The notes: generated by a model from the letters alone, not told the origin. Numbered from the stretch's first letter, positions 16,661 through 26,304 are shown. The stretch: DNA of 64,000 bases from Persicobacter psychrovividus (GCF_036492425.1 NZ_AP025294.1:310001-374000); one strand, 5' to 3'. A program made the numbers and translations.

Positions 16661-17251
16661 TTATTTTATCATTGGTTCAATTACGGTTTCCACTGTTGTC
16701 ACTTTATCAGCATTCCGTTTTAACTTTAAATTAGTCAAGATGATTTTGAAAGGAACAATCGGAAATAGCAAACAGCCGTAATTGCCCAAATATTTTTGAT
16801 CAATAGGAATTACTTCTGTTTTATTGTCTCGAGGCCAAATGCATTCTGTCTTTATTTCTTGTCCATCGTAATATGTGGTTTTCTCAGTCCAACCCTTTGA
16901 AATAGGAATTTCAATCCAATCATCTAAATCCATTAAATTCTTTTCATTGAACGTTGACCCCTGTCCATCAAATCCATAATTATTTGATTTGTTTTCATCG
17001 GTCAGTCTTGGTGATTTTGGATTATTGAAATGAACATCAAATAGCTCAACATATTTAATTCCATCAATATGCATTTGGTAAATAATTTCTGTTTCGCTGT
17101 CTTCCTTGTTGGTAGTCACTCGATAACTTACCAAGAACTTGTCGTCCAGGTCAAATTGCTCGACTTTAAATAGTTCTCTATCCGAAAATTTTTCAAGAAA
17201 GTAGTCTTTCCAATTCTTATATATCTTTCCTTGAAAATTAATTGGGTTCAT
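16661..17251 (-). CDS. Hypothetical protein, 196 aa
   Basis: A soluble, strand-rich protein. N-terminal MNPINFQGKIYKNWKDYFLEKF, then alternating strands (KFLVSYRVTTN, TEIIYQMHIDGIKYVELFDVHF), a DDWIEIPISKGWTEKT segment and a hydrophobic stretch GCLLFPIVPFKIILTNLKL near the C-terminus that could be a buried strand or membrane contact. No family recognised; single copy. Confidence 0.6.
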   Translation of the reverse strand: MNPINFQGKIYKNWKDYFLEKFSDRELFKVEQFDLDDKFLVSYRVTTNKEDSETEIIYQMHIDGIKYVELFDVHFNNPKSPRLTDENKSNNYGFDGQGSTFNEKNLMDLDDWIEIPISKGWTEKTTYYDGQEIKTECIWPRDNKTEVIPIDQKYLGNYGCLLFPIVPFKIILTNLKLKRNADKVTTVETVIEPMIK

Positions 17252-17268
17252 TTCTGTGTATTACCGCC

Positions 17269-17453
17269 AACGTTCTGTGTATGGACAGTAGGGCAGATTT
17301 AAAGCAGATCACTTTCGGTTTACCACTAAGCCAAAACAAATGTTCTTATTTTATTCTTTTTGCTAAACATCAAAACTTTGTTTTGGCGATACCTGCTCAA
17401 AGAACAGGGCTTTGGATTTATCTCTAAATGCCCTATTGGCTATACACCATGTT
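17269..17453 (-). other. attC site, type I
   Basis: 185 bp; TTCTGTGTATGGACAGTAGGGC against GCCCTATTGGCTATACACCA. Contains an inner arm GCCAAAACAAA...TTTGTTTTGGC. Closes the 163-aa gene cassette. Confidence 0.85.
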
Positions 17454-17457
17454 GGCG

Positions 17458-17949
17458 TTAGTTAGATTTTTTTATCCAAGGCATGAAACTTCCTTCAGAT
17501 TTGTGCAATTTGGATTTATTTATAAAAACAAATTCAAATTTTCCACTTAATTTAAAATTTCCCCTGGGACTCAACAAAACGTACTCTTCTTTCCGAATTT
17601 TTCCATTTTCTGTTGCGGCTTTGACATATTTAATTGGTGATTCTAAGAATTCTCCAAAGTAATCATCAGCCTCCATTAGGGACTGGAATTCATGCTGAAT
17701 AAAAACCTCCTTTCCATTGTCAATAAATAAGTCACAATAACCATTAAATATGTCAACGAAGAATGAAATTCTGTCATTATGTTTTGAAGTCAAACTTACT
17801 CTAGCAAAATCCTTTTGCGCTTCAATTTGAATTTCTATTTCTTTCTCATCAACATTTTTCAGTTTATGCATTAAGCACAAAAACAGATCTAAAGATTTTT
17901 TTGAAAGGCTATCTTTGGATTTGGATATTATTTCTTCAACTCTGTTCAT
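17458..17949 (-). CDS. Hypothetical protein, 163 aa
   Basis: Soluble. An N-terminal helical segment (VEEIISKSKDSLSKKSLDLFLC) is followed by a strand-rich region (FARVSLTSKHNDRISFFVDIFNGYCDLFIDNGKEV) and a C-terminal EFVFINKSKLHKSEGSF. The strand/helix pattern 'fvdifNGyCdlfi' is reminiscent of small immunity-like proteins, but no family can be named. Stop codon lies within a few bases of the R'' arm. Confidence 0.55.
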   Translation of the reverse strand: MNRVEEIISKSKDSLSKKSLDLFLCLMHKLKNVDEKEIEIQIEAQKDFARVSLTSKHNDRISFFVDIFNGYCDLFIDNGKEVFIQHEFQSLMEADDYFGEFLESPIKYVKAATENGKIRKEEYVLLSPRGNFKLSGKFEFVFINKSKLHKSEGSFMPWIKKSN

Positions 17950-17963
17950 TATTAATTACCGCC

Positions 17964-18143
17964 AACGGTGTGTATATGGTGCGCTGGGGATTTTATCCTT
18001 CCGAAGCTGGCGGTTTATTTCCAAGCCCAAGTTTTGAATCTGTTTTATTTGTTTTGCTAAATCGATTCAAAACTTGGGCGATGGTTGATTTGGATTTGAA
18101 GTTTCATCACCCACCAAAACCCCTGTGCGCTATATATAGTGTT
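17964..18143 (-). other. attC site, type A
   Basis: 180 bp. Closes a gene cassette (162-aa membrane protein), not a gene-poor one. Confidence 0.85.
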
Positions 18144-18160
18144 AGCACCTTTTTTCATTT

Positions 18161-18649
18161 CTAAAATTGAGGTGTTGGGAAATTCATAAACCACATCATA
18201 ATCATTCCTGCAATTCCTCCCAAAAGCATTAGAGGGAAGAGTAATTTGATTTGTTTAGCTGTTACATTTGTGTTTCCGCTAAAACTTGATTTTTGCATTA
18301 GGCCTGGGTGAGTTTCGATAAATTCCGCACCATTTTTAAAGTATATCCATCTCATACCTAATGCCCAAAGCATGATTATCGACAAATGGAAGATTAACAC
18401 CATTGGATTCATAGCTTTTGGGTTAAAGTATTCAAAAGTGCTTTGTGTTATTCCACTTAAGTTTCCAACCATCATAATAACCCAAGGAATATTGCCATAA
18501 ATCATCAATCCCTTAAAGTATTTGTCATATCCTTTTTCTAATTCAGGATTTTGGGCAATATATTTCTTAGAGCGATATTTTAGAATTAGTCCGTTTGCAA
18601 AAGTTACCGCAATGAACATTATCCAAGTATGTTTAAATATTATTTCCAT
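18161..18649 (-). CDS. Small integral membrane protein
   Basis: 162 aa with about four transmembrane helices: residues 8-24 (WIMFIAVTFANGLIL), 48-65 (LMIYGNIPWVIMMVGNL), 82-102 (MVLIFHLSIIMLWALGM) and 135-155 (LLFPLMLLGGIAGMIMMWF). Short basic loops (KYRSKK) suggest the N-terminal loop faces the cytoplasm. No transporter or enzyme signature. Single copy. Confidence 0.65.
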   Translation of the reverse strand: MEIIFKHTWIMFIAVTFANGLILKYRSKKYIAQNPELEKGYDKYFKGLMIYGNIPWVIMMVGNLSGITQSTFEYFNPKAMNPMVLIFHLSIIMLWALGMRWIYFKNGAEFIETHPGLMQKSSFSGNTNVTAKQIKLLFPLMLLGGIAGMIMMWFMNFPTPQF

Positions 18650-18666
18650 TTCTTCTAATTGGTGCT

Positions 18667-18846
18667 AACGGTGTGTATATGGTGCGCTGGGGATTTTATC
18701 CTTCCGAAGCTGGCGGTTTATTTCCAAGCCCAAGTTTTGAATCTGTTATATTTGCTCTGCTAAACCGATTCAAAACTTGGGCGATGGTTGATTTGGATTT
18801 GAGGTTTCATCACCCACCAAAACCCCTGTGCGCTATATATAGTGTT
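18667..18846 (-). other. attC site, type A
   Basis: 180 bp. Closes NC1 at 18847-19306. Confidence 0.85.
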
Positions 18847-19306
18847 ATCTCTTTTCATCGTTCTTAATTTCATCGAATCGATGAGTTTTGGTCTAATAGT
18901 CTAATCAACTTTTGTTCACGTAAATTATTATAGAATATAAATTCCTATTTATTGATGTCAGGTGCGTCCAATTTTAACGTTTAGCGATCACCGTTATTGA
19001 AAAAAATTTATGAAAGTCTGCGGCTTGAAACCATTTATGGTCACACTAAATTGAATTGAAAAAATGCTGAATCACGTTTAGCTGATATTCGTTTTTTTTC
19101 TTTGAAAATCGGAAGCCAAAAACCATTTATGGTCAATCCAATATTTTTGAAATTCCCAACCCTTCCGACACCCCAATTTTCAAATCAATGCTGAGTTAAT
19201 TTTGACAAACTCTTGTTATACTTCTATTTATTAACACTTTACCTTAAAGTATTCACGCATATTTTCATTCTGATAACCAAGATAGACCGCTATTTTTAGC
19301 AGAGAT
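18847..19306 (-). repeat. NC1 gene-poor cassette, full form
   Basis: 460 bp; both ACCATTTATGGT repeats present. Confidence 0.85.
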
Positions 19307-19377
19307 AACGGCGAGGCTAGCAGCTGTAGTTTTGGTTCGTGCATTGGCCTGCGGGACTATTGCTGCTAGCCATTGTT
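19307..19377 (-). other. attC site, unique short type
   Basis: 71 bp: GCGAGGCTAGCAGC against GCTGCTAGCCATT with a short loop. Closes the cassette carrying the IS630-split gene. Confidence 0.8.
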
Positions 19378-19731
19378 GCCAGCAGTTTTTCTTTCCTTAA
19401 GGTTGTCAGTCAGTTCAATATTTTCAAAACCTGTTCTAATAGCAATTTCATCAAAGAGTTCATCAAGTTCAATTCGACTTATTCGATTTTTATTAAATCT
19501 AATTGTTTTATCGCCATAAATTGAGATAATACTTGTAAATCCATTAAGACTGATTTTATAGATTGACTTCCAATCAAGTTCGATCGTAAAAATACTTCGA
19601 AATGTTAAATTGTCTGGACCTATGAGCAGTCTGTCTCTGTTAACAAGAAGTTGAAACGCTAGTTCGGTTATGACAATCGAAATTCCGAAAATGAAAGTGA
19701 CTAGTGCTGCAACCCTTAAATACCACACGGT

Positions 19732-20361
19732 TTAAAATCCGCCAAAACACCATTCAATTGGCTTCTTCCATCTTTCATTGTAATACTCAATGTAGTTGGT
19801 GATTTTTCTTTCCAAATTAGCAACCGAGTTAAATTGCCCATTGCGAATTACATGCTTCTGTAAGCGGCCAAACCAATTCTCTATTTGGTTCAACCAAGAG
19901 CAATGTTTTGGAGTATATTGAAATCTGATTTTATGGTCTTTATCCTCTAAAAATTCCATCCTAGACTTCATCGTCTTTAATATTCCACACCGGCCTTTCT
20001 TACCTAAATCACTGTCATAATTTATTTTATCAGCAATGAGCTTGACTAATGACTCTGATTTATGTGTATTAAGTTGGTCTGCAACAAAAACGATTTTTTT
20101 GTTAGGGTATTTATCGATGATCGACTCTATAAATTTACAAAAATCCTCCTCATTCCGAGTCTGTCCAAGTTGATATTTGGTGACCTCGCCGTCCATTATA
20201 TTCATGCCTGCGATTAAACAGGTCGTTCCGTTCCGCTTGTATTCTGGGTCTACTCGCTTAACTTGACCGCTTTTCGCCGTGGTTATTTTTATGTTTTGTT
20301 TAGCTTGAATACCCGTCTTTTCATCCACAGAAATAGTCACAACGTCGTCTGATTGCTCCAA
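19732..20361 (-). CDS. IS630-family transposase, catalytic half (orfB)
   Basis: 209 aa from the first ATG; the frame is open about 95 bases further upstream and overlaps orfA, giving PHKTEYWIHPKIGDQQEHND first. DDE residues are visible in VVTISVDEKTG, VFVADQLNTHKS and NQIENWFGRLQ. Production of the whole enzyme needs a +1 shift (or equivalent slippage) at the run of seven A near the end of orfA (TTTTAAAAAAACG on the minus strand, about 20460). The C-terminus IEWCFGGF is typical of the family. Confidence 0.85.
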   Translation of the reverse strand: MEQSDDVVTISVDEKTGIQAKQNIKITTAKSGQVKRVDPEYKRNGTTCLIAGMNIMDGEVTKYQLGQTRNEEDFCKFIESIIDKYPNKKIVFVADQLNTHKSESLVKLIADKINYDSDLGKKGRCGILKTMKSRMEFLEDKDHKIRFQYTPKHCSWLNQIENWFGRLQKHVIRNGQFNSVANLERKITNYIEYYNERWKKPIEWCFGGF

Positions 20362-20440
20362 ATAAACACTGCAAACATCAGAAACACGGTCATTATGCTC
20401 CTGTTGGTCACCTATTTTTGGATGTATCCAATATTCAGTT

Positions 20441-20950
20441 TTATGAGGACTTAATTCGTTTTTTTAAAAGTCGACCAACATGACTTGATGAGATTTCGAT
20501 TCCCATTTTCTTCGCTTGCTCACTCAAAGACTCATGAGACCATTCAGTGATTGGAACATCATAATCTTGAGGGTCTTCACAACTCAATGTTTGCACTCGA
20601 ATTTTTTCTTCGACAGTTAAACGAGGTTTCCTTCCGCTTCTTTTAGAATCAGTTAATCGTTCATGAATAAGTCGGATAAATTCAGCGTCTCCTATTTTAT
20701 TTTGGGTTTCATCTAACTCATTGATTGCCTCCCATTTGTTAAGCCATCTTTTCACTGTGTTGGGATCTGCTTTTTCAGTTTTACAAATCTCTTTAAAGCT
20801 TAACCCTTGATGAAAAAGGTAAACAAATGAGGCTCGGCGACGAATATTTGAAGGCGTCTTCCCACTACCAATAATTTTAAATAGTAGTGTCTTTTCTCGC
20901 TCCGTCAGATCAATGACAATAGATGTTTTTCTTCCCATATAGTGATTCAA
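20441..20950 (-). CDS. IS630-family transposase, DNA-binding half (orfA)
   Basis: 169 aa with a helix-turn-helix region (IRRRASFVYLFHQGLSFKEI...DPNTVKRWLNKW, residues 36-75) and a second, GRKPRLTVEEKI...GIEISSSHVGRLLKKR. It ends KKRIKSS at TAA just after the A7 slippery run. DNA binding to the element ends is the expected role. Confidence 0.85.
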   Translation of the reverse strand: MNHYMGRKTSIVIDLTEREKTLLFKIIGSGKTPSNIRRRASFVYLFHQGLSFKEICKTEKADPNTVKRWLNKWEAINELDETQNKIGDAEFIRLIHERLTDSKRSGRKPRLTVEEKIRVQTLSCEDPQDYDVPITEWSHESLSEQAKKMGIEISSSHVGRLLKKRIKSS

Positions 20951-21249
20951 GAAAAAATCATGCTAAATTTAGGGGCTGTTGCACTAGCAAAACGAAATTC
21001 AAAATTTCGCTGTAATCACCTGTAAAATACAAAAAGGCTAGGACAGACAAATTCACAGAAATAGTGATCTTCGTTCTTATGCCTTTTAGTATAAATTCTT
21101 TTTGGTCCGGTTTTGATTTTGAAGATCTATTCTTGTAGCTCGTCCTGACGACATATGCTACAAATAGACTTAAAAGTGTTATTAAAGAGAATTTTAAAAT
21201 CACAATTCTAATTCTATGTTGAAAGCTCGTTTGTGCCCAAATTGCTGGC

Positions 21250-21372
21250 AACGGTCTCGGCTATGAGTAGTTGCGTGGGTTAGCACTTAACTTTGCAAGT
21301 ACACACCAAGTTGGAAATTCCGCAGGAATTTCCAAAGTAGACGAAAACAAGCAATTACTTATAGCCAATGTT
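21250..21372 (-). other. attC site, type C
   Basis: 123 bp. Closes the second 143-aa gene cassette. Confidence 0.85.
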
Positions 21373-21434
21373 GTGTGTAGTTTTTATTTTTTCTTATTCA
21401 GTATTTTTTGTATTTCCTTTTCTCTTTTATTGCG

Positions 21435-21866
21435 TTACGCTGTCGGTATTCTCCAATCGGTTCCCTCCCAATAGTCAATTATTTCATTCCACGCTTTTTG
21501 AGTTTCTGTCTTTAACCATTCGTTAAAAGAGTGATGATATTCAATTTTTTCTCCACCAATATTTTGAATTCCCTCAAATAATCCAACAACAATAAAATTC
21601 CTAACGTCTTTGTCTACATTAATATAAACGTCTTCAATGTTTTCAAATAGAAGGTCAAAATCAGAAGTTTGATTATCGAGTTTTTTTTCGACAACAAATC
21701 TGGAAATCGAACCGATATCTACATAAGGTATATTATCTTCTTGATTATAGTCTGAAAGGTCAACTTCTTTCATAAAATGTTCAGTCAGTTCTGCATTTCC
21801 TGAAATCAGTTTTTTAAACACCTTTTCAATTTCTTTATACTTGTATTTTGGTTCAATTACGTTCAT
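21435..21866 (-). CDS. Hypothetical protein, 143 aa, copy 2
   Basis: Same as 10714-11145 apart from one residue (NVDKD for NGDKD, from TCTACATT versus TCTCCATT). Attached to an identical type C attC, so the duplication covered the whole cassette. In copy 1 the upstream neighbour is an NC2; here it is the frameshifted 221-aa cassette, so the two copies sit in different contexts. Confidence 0.6.
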   Translation of the reverse strand: MNVIEPKYKYKEIEKVFKKLISGNAELTEHFMKEVDLSDYNQEDNIPYVDIGSISRFVVEKKLDNQTSDFDLLFENIEDVYINVDKDVRNFIVVGLFEGIQNIGGEKIEYHHSFNEWLKTETQKAWNEIIDYWEGTDWRIPTA

Positions 21867-21882
21867 TTTTCAAATTACACAC

Positions 21883-22006
21883 AACGGTTAGTGTATGCGT
21901 AGTGGCGGATTTCGGAGCTCCTCGCTATCAAGACGAGATGATGTTGATGCGAACCACAAACCTTGATATTTAGTACTTTCCCCGCCATTACGTATGACAC
22001 ATTGTT
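21883..22006 (-). other. attC site, type E
   Basis: 124 bp, near-identical to 3230-3353. Closes the frameshifted 221-aa cassette. Confidence 0.85.
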
Positions 22007-22010
22007 AGCA

Positions 22011-22675
22011 TTAGTTTTTCATGTTATTTTCATAGAAACTTGTAAATTTTTCAACCAAATCATCTAAGTTTTCTTTGTCAAATTCTCCAAATCCTAATGT
22101 CATAACGTGTCCTTTTACAAATTTAGAAAAAACAGAATTGAAGTTTTCAATATACGTTTGTGCATGTCCCTGTAATTCAATTTCTGCATTAATCATTTTA
22201 ATCCAATGAGGTTCATTATTATCCTTATACACTAAATATGGAATACAAAAGGAACATATTTTGAATATTGCTCATTCTTTTCGGGATTAAGGTCATCATT
22301 CGGCCAAATCCTAAAATTGTCTTTCAAGTTTAATGTTTTTGCTTTAACAACTGTTGCATTTTTATTATCGCCAATTTCTTGAATGAATTTTCCATTGTCT
22401 TGAACGAAAACTTTAAACCAAGCTAAATCCCAAGCAGTCGCACCTTTATGATTTACTAAATTATAAGGATGAAAGATAGTGTCTACAGCAATAAAACCTC
22501 TTTGTCCAACTGTATTTTTTATTATTTCAACTACTGCATTCAAATCACTAATTGTCTGATATGGATTTCCTCCAATAAACCCATAAATATAATTATGCTC
22601 CCAATTTGATGGAATTTCAAATGGATTCTTATCTTCTGTCTGAGCTTTTGGTTTTTTCTTAAATATATTAAACAT
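22011..22675 (-). pseudogene. Frameshifted copy of the 221-aa hypothetical gene
   Basis: Relative to 3358-4023 one G is missing near 22240 (ATATGGAATAC versus ATATGGGAATAC). The frame from ATG 22675 ends after 147 codons (YVPFVFHI), and the rest continues in another frame (YKDNNEPHWIKMINAEIELQ). All other sequence looks conserved, so the loss is recent or a sequencing error in a G run. Confidence 0.8.
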
Positions 22676-22714
22676 GATTAAGAAATTTTATGTCGTTGTT
22701 TTTAAATTAATGCT

Positions 22715-22893
22715 AACGGTGTGTATATGGTGCGCAGGGGAGTTTATCCTTCCGAAGTTCGCGGTCTAATCCAAGTCCAAGTTTTGAATCTGTTTTATTT
22801 GCTCTGCTAAATCGATTCAAAACTTGGGCGATGGTTGATTTGGATTTGAGGTTTCATCACCCACAGAAACCCCTGTGCGCTATATATAGTGTT
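22715..22893 (-). other. attC site, type A
   Basis: 179 bp with the GGTCTAATCCAAGTCC variant. Closes the short NC1 at 22894-23264. Confidence 0.85.
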
Positions 22894-23264
22894 ATCTCTT
22901 TTTCATCGTTCCTAATTTCATCGAATCGATGAGTTTTGTTCTAATAGTCTAATCAACTTTCTGTTCACGTAACTTATTATAAAATATAAGTTCCGATTTA
23001 TTGATGTCAGGTGCGTCCAATTTTAACGTTTAGCGATCACCGCTTTTTGGCATAAATGTATGAAAGTCTGCGGCTTGAAACCATTTATGGTCGATCTAAT
23101 ATTTTTAAAATTCCCAATCCATGCGACACCGCAATTGTCTAATCAACGCTGAGTTAATTTTGATAAACTCTTGTTATACTTCTATTTTTTTATACTTTAC
23201 CTTAAGATATTCACGCATATGTTCATTCCAATAACCAAGATAGACCGCTATTTTTAGCAGAGAT
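22894..23264 (-). repeat. NC1 gene-poor cassette, deletion form
   Basis: 371 bp with a single ACCATTTATGGTC, the same junction as 9519-9888 but with other differences (CGCTTTTTGGCATAAATG), so possibly an independent event or an old shared one. Confidence 0.85.
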
Positions 23265-23387
23265 AACGGTCTCGGCTATGAGTAGTTGCGTGGTTTAGCA
23301 CTTAACTTTGCAAGTACACACCAAACTGAAAATCCTCGCGGATTTTCAGAAGTAGGCGATAACAAGCAATTACTTATAGCCATTGTT
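23265..23387 (-). other. attC site, type C
   Basis: 123 bp. Closes the Sel1-repeat gene cassette. Confidence 0.85.
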
Positions 23388-23400
23388 GTAAAACGTTTTT

Positions 23401-24180
23401 TTATAATTCAGCTTTGTATAGGTTTTCCATATTTTTCAATGGCCTGCCTAATAATTTTTCTGTTTCTTTTTGTCCGTTTGCTTTTTGGTCAGAAGTCAGT
23501 TTTTTTTCTAATTCTTGTATTTCTTTTACAATCTGTTGTTGTTTAATGTAAGAGAAATCTTTTTTGAATTCATTGAATATTAAAAACCATTGGTAACTTT
23601 TAAACAAGTCTTTCTCTAATTCTCCTCCATCTCTGTACATTTGAGCAAGTTGTAATCTGACTGAAGTTATGTTACCACTTTTTGTCAAATTCTCTGGATT
23701 TTCAAGTTTGCCAAGTAGAGTTGCCCATTCCAACATTTTTTCCATATTCTTTTCAACTCCCATTCCTGAATAGTAGCAGTTGATAACATTCCACATACAA
23801 GTTCCATCTCCGTTTTCGGCACACTTTAGTCCAAATTCAAAAGCTTTTTTATAATCTTGTTCAACTCCGTCTCCATTTCCATAAGCCATCATCATTTGAT
23901 AAAGTCCATCGTTAAATCCTTGTTCAGCAGATTTGGCAAACCATTCAATCCCCTTTTCAGTATTTTGCTCAATGCCAGCTCCAGCACGATAACAGTAACC
24001 TAAATTATATTGAGCTTCAGCATTTCCTAATTCAGCCGACTTTTTTAAAATCGGGATTGCCTCTTCAAATTTCTGCTGTTCAATTAATTTCTTTGATTGT
24101 TCATTTAATTCGCCCGCAGTTTGTCCGAAAACATTAATGCTTAAAAAAGTCAGAATTATAAATATTATTTGTTTTGTCAT
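23401..24180 (-). CDS. Exported Sel1-repeat protein
   Basis: 259 aa. Signal peptide MTKQIIFIILTFLSINVFGQ, then about four Sel1-like (TPR-related) repeats: PILKKSAELGNAEAQYNLGY, EWFAKSAEQGFNDGLYQMMM, EFGLKCAENGDGTCMWNVIN and a degenerate fourth. The C-terminal quarter is charged and helical (QQQIVKEIQELEKKLTSDQKAN). Sel1 proteins usually act as protein-protein adaptors; the signal peptide places this one in the envelope. Confidence 0.8.
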   Translation of the reverse strand: MTKQIIFIILTFLSINVFGQTAGELNEQSKKLIEQQKFEEAIPILKKSAELGNAEAQYNLGYCYRAGAGIEQNTEKGIEWFAKSAEQGFNDGLYQMMMAYGNGDGVEQDYKKAFEFGLKCAENGDGTCMWNVINCYYSGMGVEKNMEKMLEWATLLGKLENPENLTKSGNITSVRLQLAQMYRDGGELEKDLFKSYQWFLIFNEFKKDFSYIKQQQIVKEIQELEKKLTSDQKANGQKETEKLLGRPLKNMENLYKAEL

Positions 24181-24201
24181 TCGTTTTTCAAAATGTTTTA
24201 C

Positions 24202-24381
24202 AACGGTGTGTATATGGTGCGCTGGGGATTTTATCCTTCCGAAGCTGGCGGTTTATTTCCAAGCCCAAGTTTTGAATCTGTTTTCTTTACTCTGCTAAAT
24301 CGATTCAAAACTTGGGCGATGGCCGATTTGGATTTGAGGTTTCATCACCCACCAAAACCCCTGTGCGCCATATATAGTGTT
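24202..24381 (-). other. attC site, type A
   Basis: 180 bp with the TTTTCTTTACTCTGC and GCGCCATATATAG variants shared with 43787. Closes NC2 at 24382-24760. Confidence 0.85.
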
Positions 24382-24760
24382 GTTCCTTGTCTTTTCGTCT
24401 TGCTTTAAGACTATGATTTTGTTATATCGATTTTCATTGTTGCATCTTTCAACAACATTACAACCCGCTAATCTTTTCACCCAATCAATTATCACACGGC
24501 TGTCTTTTCAATCTATTTTGATTTTGTCAGTTAACAAATGCTAAGGATTACCCCCCTTCTATAATCTTGAGCAAAATCCCTGTTGTAGTCGAGTCAATTT
24601 TAATTTTTGATACGTCTGAAGCATTTGAGTCTGCTCCTCTCCCACCAATAAAGTTTTCTACTTCTGTTGAATCACTGCTTCGTTTTGTTGATGATTGAAA
24701 TTTTGGTATCCTCGTTTCGTTCTGTTTGTTGAAATCTGATGACCGACGTGGATTGGGAAC
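24382..24760 (-). repeat. NC2 gene-poor cassette, short form
   Basis: 379 bp, near-identical to 43966-44344. Confidence 0.75.
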
Positions 24761-24940
24761 AACGGTGTGTATATGGTGCGCTGGGGATTTTATCCTTCCG
24801 AAGCTGGCGGTTTATTTCCAAGCCCAAGTTTTGAATCTGTTATATTTGCTCTGCTAAACCGATTCAAAACTTGGGCGATGGTTGATATGAATATGATGTT
24901 TCATCACCCACAGAAACCCCTGTGCGCTATATATAGTGTT
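24761..24940 (-). other. attC site, type A
   Basis: 180 bp. Closes NC1 at 24941-25401. Confidence 0.85.
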
Positions 24941-25401
24941 ATCTCTTTTCATCGTTCTTAATTTCATCGAATCGATGAGTTTTGCTCTATTAGTCTCATC
25001 AACTTTCTGTTCACGTAACTTATTATAAAATATAGGTTCCGATTTATTGATGTCAGGTGCGTCCAATTTTAACGTTTAGCGATCACCGTTGTTGAAAAAA
25101 ATGTTTGAAAGTCTGCGGCTTGAAACCATTTATGGTCACGCTAAATTGAATTGAAAAAATGCTGAATCACGTTTTGCTGTTGTTCGTTTTTCTGCTTTGA
25201 AAATCGGAAGTCAAAAACCATTTATGGTCGATCTAATATTTTTGAAATTCCCGATTTATGCGACACCGCGATTGTAAAATCAATGCTGAGTTAATTTTGA
25301 CAAACTCTTGTTAATCTTCTATTTATTAACACTTTACCTTAAAGTATTCAAGCATATGTTCATTCTTATGACCAAGATAGACCGCTATTTTTAGCAGAGA
25401 T
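24941..25401 (-). repeat. NC1 gene-poor cassette, full form
   Basis: 461 bp, adjacent to an NC2, so two gene-poor cassettes are in tandem. Confidence 0.85.
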
Positions 25402-25524
25402 AACGGTCTCTGCTATGAGTAGTTGCGTGTGTAAGTTACAAATTTAGCAAGTACACACCAAGCTGAAAATCCGAGAGGATTTTCAGAAGTAGGCGAGAAC
25501 AAGCAATTACTTATAGCCATTGTT
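25402..25524 (-). other. attC site, type C
   Basis: 123 bp. Closes the 251-aa gene cassette. Confidence 0.85.
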
Positions 25525-25528
25525 AGCA

Positions 25529-26284
25529 TTAGTTTTCTATTTTTTCTACATAGTTATTACTTATCCAACCTCTTAATTTTTGTCCTTTAAATTCATAGTC
25601 AATAGGGTTATTACATAATTCGTGATTTAAAGATTCACTTTCTATTTCAACAAATAGCCAAATCCGAGTTTCTTTAATTATTTCCGATAATACTTTAACA
25701 GTACTATTTTCTTTTAATTTTCCAATAATGTTAGTATTTGGTTCACAAGAAAACATTGACTCATTTTCATCATATTCTCTAATATTAGGTGAAAACCTAA
25801 CATTGTAATTGTTATTTAAAATCTTAACATTATAGATTGTAGAAAGATAAGTTTCGGGTTTTAAAAGTTCATAGCTTTCATTAAAAAGAACATAATTTTC
25901 TTTAGTAATTAATTTGTCAGATTGAAAATTGAAAACTCTATTAGAGATAAATGGACTTTCTCCACAACAGTGGCTTTGTTTTATTATTAAATTTTTATTT
26001 ATTCCATTGTGTAGATAATAGTTATAGCAAAATTCAGAGATTACTTTTTCTAATTTTTGATTTACATTTAAATAAATCTCAATACATTTAGGTTCAGCAC
26101 ATTGGTACAAATAAATATAATCTATATCGTTATCATTGTCTAAGTCTATCTCAAGTTTTTTAAAATCAGACATACTGTTTGATTTAATATTTTTTTCTAT
26201 TCTTTCAATTTGTGTTTTAAGTTGTTCTTGAGAAAAACTATTTGTACTGATGAAAAATAAGATGATTGGAATTATTATTCTCAT
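25529..26284 (-). CDS. Exported protein with SH3-like C-terminal domain
   Basis: 251 aa. Signal peptide MRIIIPIILFFISTNSFSQ. The central region has LEIDLDNDNDIDYIYLYQCA (an Asp/Asn-rich, VCBS/dockerin-like D-N-D-N-D motif that could bind calcium) and several cysteines (YQCAEPKC, SHCCGE). The last 90 residues (NVRFSPNIR...NIIGKLKENSTVKVLSE...RGWISNNYVEK) match the layout of bacterial SH3-like domains that bind cell wall or proteins. Probably a surface or periplasmic protein. Confidence 0.65.
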   Translation of the reverse strand: MRIIIPIILFFISTNSFSQEQLKTQIERIEKNIKSNSMSDFKKLEIDLDNDNDIDYIYLYQCAEPKCIEIYLNVNQKLEKVISEFCYNYYLHNGINKNLIIKQSHCCGESPFISNRVFNFQSDKLITKENYVLFNESYELLKPETYLSTIYNVKILNNNYNVRFSPNIREYDENESMFSCEPNTNIIGKLKENSTVKVLSEIIKETRIWLFVEIESESLNHELCNNPIDYEFKGQKLRGWISNNYVEKIEN

Positions 26285-26304
26285 TCTTGGTTGAAATTAA
26301 TGCT

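Larger units (their letters stand above)
19704..20984 (-). mobile_element. IS630-family insertion sequence, copy 1
   Basis: 1281 bp flanked by TA on both sides (19702-19703 and 20985-20986), the known IS630/Tc1 target duplication. Imperfect terminal repeats: GTGCTGCAACCCTTAAAT at the left, GTGCAACAGCCCCTAAAT read inward from the right. Two overlapping frames make the transposase. Same length as the copy at 47381-48661. Confidence 0.9.
19366..21203 (-). pseudogene. PH-like membrane protein gene split by an IS630 insertion
   Basis: Removing 19704-20984 and one TA rejoins two halves in frame: the N-terminal part (GTG at 21203, VILKFSLITLLSLFVAYVV...SEILNFVLL) continues as VTFIFGISIVITELAF...KTAGNNG to 19366. 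The restored protein is about 184 aa with one N-terminal and two central hydrophobic segments, then a strand-rich soluble domain (IGPDNLTFRSIFTIELDWKS) ending in a helix, like membrane-anchored PH-like proteins. The start is uncertain (GTG 21203, or TTG within the R' arm). Confidence 0.75.

Noticed and set aside
19307-19377. Short 71-bp site as a terminator of the interrupted gene
   Set aside because: It has the AAC...GTT ends and the cassette arms (GTTGCCAGCA/TGCTGGCAAC) match across the IS630-containing cassette, so it is an attC.
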